NCBI GenBank assembly: GCA_023381535.1
Contig: JAMCSN010000117.1
Coordinates: 1 to 10,887, forward strand
Length of the DNA: 10,887 nt
From: Bacteroidota bacterium
GTDB taxonomy: Bacteria > Bacteroidota > Ignavibacteria > Ignavibacteriales > Melioribacteraceae
Reading direction: 5' to 3'
The position numbers and the translations under genes are program-made. Each line of letters begins with the position of its first letter. Position 1 is the first letter of the stretch. Positions 6,147-10,887 of the stretch are shown one piece after another. Under the pieces are notes generated by a model. The model searched no databases. It saw only the letters and a program-made list of their open reading frames with translations, and was not told the origin of the DNA.

Positions 6147-6158
6147 CAAATTGTCCTC
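6147..6158 (+). repeat. 12-base direct repeat, copy 2 (just after the phosphatase stop)
   Basis: The second copy of CAAATTGTCCTC. On the minus strand it lies 5 bases after the phosphatase stop codon and reads as an apparent ribosome-binding site plus TTG, but the frame ends after four codons (TTG AAC CGT TCA TGA). It looks like an orphaned copy of the methyltransferase start region. Confidence 0.5.
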
Positions 6159-6163
6159 GGAAA

Positions 6164-8590
6164 TTAAACACGCTTAACAATTAATATCGTCATATCGTCG
6201 TGCTGGGGGAAGTTATCAACGAAACGATTCACGTCTTTCAAAATCATGTTAATCAGATCGCGCGAAGAAAGATGTCTGTTCTTCTCAATCAATTGTATAA
6301 AACGCTCTTCACCATATTGTTCATGCCGTTCGTTCATCGCTTCGGTAAATCCGTCCGTGTAGAGAACAAACACATCGCCGTTGGCAAGAGAAATTTCTTC
6401 TTCGTTCAGAGTTGAAGTGAAAATGCTTCCTTCTTCGAGACCGAGCGCCATTCCTTTGCTTAAGAGTAATTTTGTTTTGCCGCCCGTTTCACTGCAGAGA
6501 ATTCCGGGGTTGTGTCCCGCTCGCGAATAAAGTATCGTGTGTTTTTTTGTATCAAGAATCGCATAGAACATGCTTACGAAAGAATTTTTTTCTATCGTCT
6601 TGTAGAGAAGCCGGTTAACTTTTGCAAGAACGTTTCTCGGCGATACATCTTCTTCGGCGTGCGCTTGCAGAATTCCTTTTGTAAGAGTCATATAAATTGC
6701 TGCGCCAACGCCTTTACCCGAGACGTCTCCTATTGCAATTCCGATTTTGTCTCCGCTCAGTTTTACGTAATCAAAATAATCTCCGCCCGCTTCAACCGCG
6801 GGAATACTTATGCTCGCAAGATCGTAACCGGGAATTTTCGGTTCTTCTTTCGGCAGCAAACTCAACTGAACCTTTGCGGCAATCTCCAATTCTTTCTTCA
6901 ATCTTTCTCTTTCGGAAATTCTTTGAATGTGAGAAGGCAACCCATAATTCTCAAGTACAAATTCTTCTTTCCTAATCCGGCTTATAATATAGATTACCGG
7001 CGCAATAAGAACCGCAAGCACAACGATGGCAAAATTCCAACTATAGAACGGATTGCTCGTTGCCAAAATTGAAAAACCTTTTGGTATGATAGAGGAATAA
7101 AACAGCGCGCTTGCAATGAGAAGGAGATCAAATTGGAAGTAGAGATAAGCAAGAAAACAGCCGAACATGAAGTACGAAAGTAAATTTATACCGAAGTTAT
7201 TCAGCGACGGCGGTGTTGCGGCAATCGCGAAACCGAGAACAGTAACTATTCCGGTTAACAGAATTGATACCCATTTCTTCTGCCATCTATGATATGAAAT
7301 GTTGACGATCAGAAATGTAAGTGTAATGCTTGTAAGCATTGCTTCGGTGACGCCGCCTAAAAGAGTTGCAGCGGAAGGAATCCACGATGCAAATATTTCT
7401 TGAAACGATGTCGGCGAAATAAACATCGAGCTGTTCGGCGTATTTAAAATGATTGAGCTAATCAGTACTGTCAAAGAAATCGCGGCGCCGATAACCAAAC
7501 CTTTCATCAGCGAAACACCGGAATCGGTAGCAAAAAAATGTCCTTTCACGAAAGCGTCAACGCCTTTCAGTTTTTCCGGCCAGAGTGACCGCGCATAAGA
7601 TTCGCCGACTGTCCAGCTTGCAAATACAAGCAGAGCGAGGAAGAAAGAAATTATAACTCCGTTGATGAGCAGTAAAATTATTTTCATGTACGTGAACGAC
7701 AAATTGCCGAGCTGAGACCCCTGCCCAAGTTGAGGCCAACTGTTAAGCACATTAAGGAACGTGATTACAAAAAAGAGAATGAACAAATTTCTTCCGACGC
7801 TCATCCAAATTTCGCCCTGGTGATATTTCTTTAGGAAGAGATAAGCGGCGATCACAATTAACAGTACTATAAAAATTACCGATGTCGTGCCGTAAATAGC
7901 TTCGGTGGAACTGAAGTATTCGCGGTCGGCTTGCGGCACTTCAAAGTAGTAATGAAAATTACCGACACGGTTCCCCTGCACATTTCCTGTAATGATCAGG
8001 TTAGCGCCCAATTTCGGCTCGGGTTTTTCCCAGCGGAAAGAAAAATCTGTTCTGTGCCGGTAACTTTCTTCTTTCGATTCAACCAAATTGAAACCGAGAA
8101 ATTCGTCGCCGAGAATATTCGTAACGTAAGAATTTATTAAATCGGTTGCTTCGGCTTTGCTGAGAGAAACACTGCTTGCAGTATCGGGTATGTTCCGTTC
8201 AAAACCGAAAATGTGTCCGTCGCTTGCAACATCTACAAAGTACGAAGTCTGTGCCATCTGTCTCGGTAAATCCTGATGAAACATCACAACCCAACTGAGT
8301 GTGGAGCGCTTTGAGTTTTTTATGTATTCGGCAAATTCTTTGCCGCCGAGTTTTTTCAAAATATATCTGTTTTCGATTGGTGAGTTATCTAAGAAAGCTT
8401 CACTTTTGAAACCACTGATATTAAAATTCTCTTTTGCTAAAAATTTTCTTGCCAGATCAATCGCTTCTCCGCGAGTGGTTTTCATTTCCATAGTGGTAAA
8501 AACGCTGTAAGGATAGAGAACGATGATGAGAATGAAAATGATCGCGCCGGCAATCAGCCAGTAACGGTGAGCTTTAAAAGAATTTTCCAT
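6164..8590 (-). CDS. Polytopic membrane SpoIIE/RsbU-type PP2C serine phosphatase
   Basis: An 808-residue protein. A first membrane segment (about residues 13-31) is followed by an extracytoplasmic region to about 230, then about eight or nine further hydrophobic segments between 233 and 545. A basic linker, 'RISERERLKKELEIAAKVQLSLLP', leads into the catalytic domain (about 575-808). It carries the PP2C metal and catalytic signatures 'AGGDYFDY' (near 597), 'GDVSGKGVGAA' (near 620), 'LYTDGFTEA' (near 742) and 'QHDDMTILIV' (near 797), so it is probably active. Such enzymes dephosphorylate phosphoserine/threonine on anti-sigma-factor antagonists (STAS proteins) in partner-switching pathways. No kinase or STAS gene is nearby. 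The outer region holds two similar starts, 'TRGEAIDLARKFLAKE' and 'SKAEATDLINSYVTN', suggesting a duplicated PepSY-like fold that may sense a signal; this is inference. The ATG at 8590 gives a typical positively charged N-terminus. It is divergent from purL. Confidence 0.9.
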   Translation of the reverse strand: MENSFKAHRYWLIAGAIIFILIIVLYPYSVFTTMEMKTTRGEAIDLARKFLAKENFNISGFKSEAFLDNSPIENRYILKKLGGKEFAEYIKNSKRSTLSWVVMFHQDLPRQMAQTSYFVDVASDGHIFGFERNIPDTASSVSLSKAEATDLINSYVTNILGDEFLGFNLVESKEESYRHRTDFSFRWEKPEPKLGANLIITGNVQGNRVGNFHYYFEVPQADREYFSSTEAIYGTTSVIFIVLLIVIAAYLFLKKYHQGEIWMSVGRNLFILFFVITFLNVLNSWPQLGQGSQLGNLSFTYMKIILLLINGVIISFFLALLVFASWTVGESYARSLWPEKLKGVDAFVKGHFFATDSGVSLMKGLVIGAAISLTVLISSIILNTPNSSMFISPTSFQEIFASWIPSAATLLGGVTEAMLTSITLTFLIVNISYHRWQKKWVSILLTGIVTVLGFAIAATPPSLNNFGINLLSYFMFGCFLAYLYFQFDLLLIASALFYSSIIPKGFSILATSNPFYSWNFAIVVLAVLIAPVIYIISRIRKEEFVLENYGLPSHIQRISERERLKKELEIAAKVQLSLLPKEEPKIPGYDLASISIPAVEAGGDYFDYVKLSGDKIGIAIGDVSGKGVGAAIYMTLTKGILQAHAEEDVSPRNVLAKVNRLLYKTIEKNSFVSMFYAILDTKKHTILYSRAGHNPGILCSETGGKTKLLLSKGMALGLEEGSIFTSTLNEEEISLANGDVFVLYTDGFTEAMNERHEQYGEERFIQLIEKNRHLSSRDLINMILKDVNRFVDNFPQHDDMTILIVKRV

Positions 8591-8781
8591 TGTAGAATTT
8601 CCGTTCAGTTTTCAATCTTATGACGGGCTAAAAATAGAAAGGTTTGCCTCTATTCGCAATTTATGAGTGCAAAAAGAGTTTCTCTGCCCGATTAACAAAT
8701 CAATGTTGGATCGGTTTCTATTAAGAAATCTCGAAATATATTATATTGCACGCCACATTCGAAAACTTTCTTTTCTATAGT
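8591..8781. promoter_or_regulatory. Divergent intergenic region, phosphatase / purL
   Basis: These 191 bases must hold promoters for both the phosphatase and purL. An AT-rich stretch at 8736-8748 (ATATATTATATTG) is a possible -10/-7 region for purL, about 35-45 bases before its ATG. No exact TAnnTTTG box with a proper upstream partner was found on either strand. No purine riboswitch or PurR-like palindrome could be recognised by eye. Confidence 0.3.
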
Positions 8782-10887
8782 ATGAAAGAACCTGAAGTAA
8801 ACATAGATTTAGCTTTAGAACACGGGCTAACCCAAGAAGAATACGGCTGGATTTGCGAGCGCCTCGGCCGAACACCAACCTTTACAGAACTAGGTATTTT
8901 CAGCGTAATGTGGAGCGAACACTGCAGCTACAAAAACTCTATTGCGCTATTGAAAACTTTACCGAGAAGCGGCGGGAGATTGCTTGTGAGCGCCGGTGAA
9001 GAAAATGCCGGACTGGTTGATATCGGAGAAGGACTTGCGATAGCGTTTAAGATTGAGAGCCACAACCATCCATCTGCAGTTGAACCGTACCAGGGCGCGG
9101 CAACGGGCGTCGGCGGAATTTTGCGCGACATTTTTACGATGGGTGCGCGACCGATTGCGTGTTTGAACTCGCTCCGGTTTGGTCCGTTAACCGATCCGCG
9201 TACACGTTACTTGTTTGAAGGTGTCGTGAAAGGTATCGGCGATTACGGAAATTGTTTTGGCGTACCAACTGTTGCCGGAGAAGTTTTCTTCGACGAATCA
9301 TACAAAGGCAATCCGCTTGTGAATGCAATGGCAATCGGAATTGTTGATGCGAACGGTTCCATATCTGCAGTTGCAAAAGGCAAAGGTAATCCGGTGATGA
9401 TAGTCGGCTCGTCAACGGGACGTGATGGAATTCACGGCGCAACGTTTGCGTCGGAAGAAATTTCGGAAAAGTCGGAGTCGAAACGTCCGTCTGTTCAAGT
9501 CGGCGATCCGTTCACGGAAAAACTCTTGCTTGAAGCAACTCTCGAAATCATAAAGCATGATTTGGTTGTTGGAATTCAGGATATGGGTGCTGCGGGAATT
9601 TCCTGTTCAACTTCCGAGATGAGCGCAAAGGGCGAATCTGGAATGAAGATTGATCTGAACAAAGTTCCGCTGCGCGAAGACGGAATGAGCGCTTACGAAA
9701 TAATGCTTTCGGAAAGTCAGGAAAGAATGCTTGTTGTTGCCAAGAAAGGTTTTGAAGATAAGGTAAAAGAAATTTTTGAGAAGTGGGATTTGAATTGCGA
9801 GATTGTTGGTGAAGTAACTGATGAACAAAAATTGATAATCAATTATAACGGTGATAAGAAAGCCGAAATACCGCCGGTTGAGCTGGCGCTTGGCGGCAAT
9901 GTTCCGGTTTATATTCGCGACACCGAGGAACCGAAATACTTGAACGAGAAACAAAAATTCAATTTAAAGTCTTTACCAGAACCAGATTCAATTTCTGAAG
10001 TTTTTGAAAAAGTATTTTCTTCACCGAACATTGCATCTAAACGATGGGTTTATCAGCAGTACGATTCTTCCGTTAGAACAAACACTGTTGTCGGTCCAGG
10101 CAGCGCAGATGCGGCGGTTATCTATATTAAAGATACCGACAAAGCAATTGCAGCGAAGACAGACTGCAACGGAAGATACGTTTACCTCAATCCGAAAGAA
10201 GGAACAAAAATAGCGGTTGCAGAAGCGGCGCGTAATGTTGTCTGCACCGGAGCGGTTCCGCTTGCAATTACAAATTGTTTGAACTTCGGAAATCCTTACA
10301 AACCGGAAATGTATTGGACCTTCAAAAAAGCAATTGAAGGAATGGGAGAGGCGTGCAGATTTTTCAACACTCCCGTTACCGGCGGAAACGTCAGCTTCTA
10401 TAATGAAAGTCCCGACACCGCAGTTTTCCCGACACCGGTGATCGGAATGGTTGGGCTCATCGAAAAAATAGACAACATCACGACAGCAGAATTCAAGCGC
10501 GACGGTGATTTGGTTTATCTGTTGGGAGAAGACTACGAAGAAGTCGGCGGCAGCGAATTTTTGAAAGTGGTTCATGATATGGTAACCGGAGAAATTCCGA
10601 AGATAGATTTGCAGACAGAAAAAGATTTGCAGCATTTGGTGCTAACGCTGATTGATAACGGTTTAGTCCGTTCCGTGCATGATGTTTCCGACGGCGGAAT
10701 TATATGCGCGCTGGCGGAATGCTGCATCATAAAAGATGAAAAACCAATTGGCGCGAGAGTAAAAATACCGATTAAGACAAGAGAGGACTTCTCATTTTTC
10801 TCCGAAAGTCAATCGCGCATAATTGTTTCCGTAGATCCGGAGATGAAAGAAAAATTTGAAGAGACTGCTTCTAAAAGTTTTACGCCG
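8782..10887 (+). CDS. purL: Phosphoribosylformylglycinamidine synthase subunit PurL (3' end outside window)
   Basis: 702 codons are in the window and the frame is still open at the right edge. The usual small-type PurL is about 740 residues, so only the last ~40 are missing. PurL converts FGAR, with ATP and ammonia, to FGAM in de novo purine synthesis, working with PurQ and PurS in the cytoplasm. Clear signatures are '[10 protein letters not shown]' with the active-site His47, '[27 protein letters not shown]' (90-116), '[15 protein letters not shown]', '[13 protein letters not shown]', '[11 protein letters not shown]' and 'VHDVSDGGI'. The first and second halves repeat the AIR-synthase fold, as expected. 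The ATG at 8782 matches the family N-terminus ('[21 protein letters not shown]'). No Shine-Dalgarno sequence is visible, which is common in Bacteroidota. It stands alone here, without purQ or purS upstream. Confidence 0.97.
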   Translation, partial: MKEPEVNIDLALEHGLTQEEYGWICERLGRTPTFTELGIFSVMWSEHCSYKNSIALLKTLPRSGGRLLVSAGEENAGLVDIGEGLAIAFKIESHNHPSAVEPYQGAATGVGGILRDIFTMGARPIACLNSLRFGPLTDPRTRYLFEGVVKGIGDYGNCFGVPTVAGEVFFDESYKGNPLVNAMAIGIVDANGSISAVAKGKGNPVMIVGSSTGRDGIHGATFASEEISEKSESKRPSVQVGDPFTEKLLLEATLEIIKHDLVVGIQDMGAAGISCSTSEMSAKGESGMKIDLNKVPLREDGMSAYEIMLSESQERMLVVAKKGFEDKVKEIFEKWDLNCEIVGEVTDEQKLIINYNGDKKAEIPPVELALGGNVPVYIRDTEEPKYLNEKQKFNLKSLPEPDSISEVFEKVFSSPNIASKRWVYQQYDSSVRTNTVVGPGSADAAVIYIKDTDKAIAAKTDCNGRYVYLNPKEGTKIAVAEAARNVVCTGAVPLAITNCLNFGNPYKPEMYWTFKKAIEGMGEACRFFNTPVTGGNVSFYNESPDTAVFPTPVIGMVGLIEKIDNITTAEFKRDGDLVYLLGEDYEEVGGSEFLKVVHDMVTGEIPKIDLQTEKDLQHLVLTLIDNGLVRSVHDVSDGGIICALAECCIIKDEKPIGARVKIPIKTREDFSFFSESQSRIIVSVDPEMKEKFEETASKSFTP

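Noticed and set aside
6091..6163. Rho-independent terminator for the phosphatase gene
   Set aside because: The P3 hairpin is downstream of the stop on the right strand, but no T-rich tract follows and the hairpin belongs to the repeated ORF6N-linked family.
6512..7072. A 186-codon plus-strand open frame opposite the phosphatase gene
   Set aside because: Antisense to the catalytic linker and domain of a well-supported gene; the predicted product is low in complexity, rich in Arg/Phe/Asn, and resembles no known family.
8591..8781. Purine riboswitch or PurR operator upstream of purL
   Set aside because: No three-way-junction pattern or conserved palindrome could be recognised by eye in this short AT-rich region.
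9607..9954. A 115-codon minus-strand open frame inside purL
   Set aside because: Shadow of the purL coding sequence; no start signal and no domain.
10021..10635. A 204-codon open frame on the minus strand inside purL
   Set aside because: It lies wholly antisense to a clearly conserved PurL reading frame and its product has no recognisable domain; it reflects codon bias of the sense strand.

Overview
The window most likely comes from a chromosome of the Bacteroidota/Chlorobi/Ignavibacteria group, and an Ignavibacteria-like bacterium fits best. The grounds are a GWxTD-domain TPR protein, a DUF5916 outer-membrane-type protein, an ORF6N-domain protein, moderately AT-rich DNA, and two boxes matching the Bacteroidota-type promoter element TAnnTTTG. 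This is inference from gene content; there is no rRNA or other decisive marker.

Layout. 1-1822 (minus): the N-terminal ~600 residues of a secreted CBM9-like/DUF5916 protein that runs off the left edge. 1823-1948: a compact divergent promoter region with two mirror-image TAAATTTG boxes and a central palindrome. 1949-4111 (plus): an exported TPR protein with a GWxTD domain. These two envelope genes meet head to head and may share control. 4136-6166 (minus) is an accessory segment: an XRE-type antitoxin, the 3' half of its RelE/HigB-like toxin gene, a class I SAM-dependent methyltransferase that abuts the toxin break, and an ORF6N-domain protein. 6164-8590 (minus): a polytopic membrane protein ending in a SpoIIE/RsbU-type PP2C serine phosphatase. 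8591-8781: a divergent intergenic region. 8782-10887 (plus): most of purL (FGAM synthase, purine biosynthesis), truncated by the right edge.

The most unusual part is the ORF6N locus. Three palindromes share one architecture, GGT-NN-CAA-W-TTG-NN-ACC. One lies inside the ORF6N coding sequence and two lie just upstream of it, with a degraded fourth at the same ~45-base spacing. The NN positions differ between copies, and in the two best copies they change together so that pairing is kept. The whole ORF6N unit is also bracketed by a 12-base direct repeat. One copy of that repeat carries the methyltransferase ribosome-binding site and TTG start; the other sits right after the phosphatase stop codon. 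A simple reading is that an ORF6N cassette entered a former phosphatase-methyltransferase operon, but this is unproven.

No RNA genes, CRISPR arrays, transposases or intergenic stretches over 300 bases were found. Functional links between genes are limited: the divergent envelope pair, the remains of a toxin-antitoxin operon, and the possible phosphatase-methyltransferase operon.
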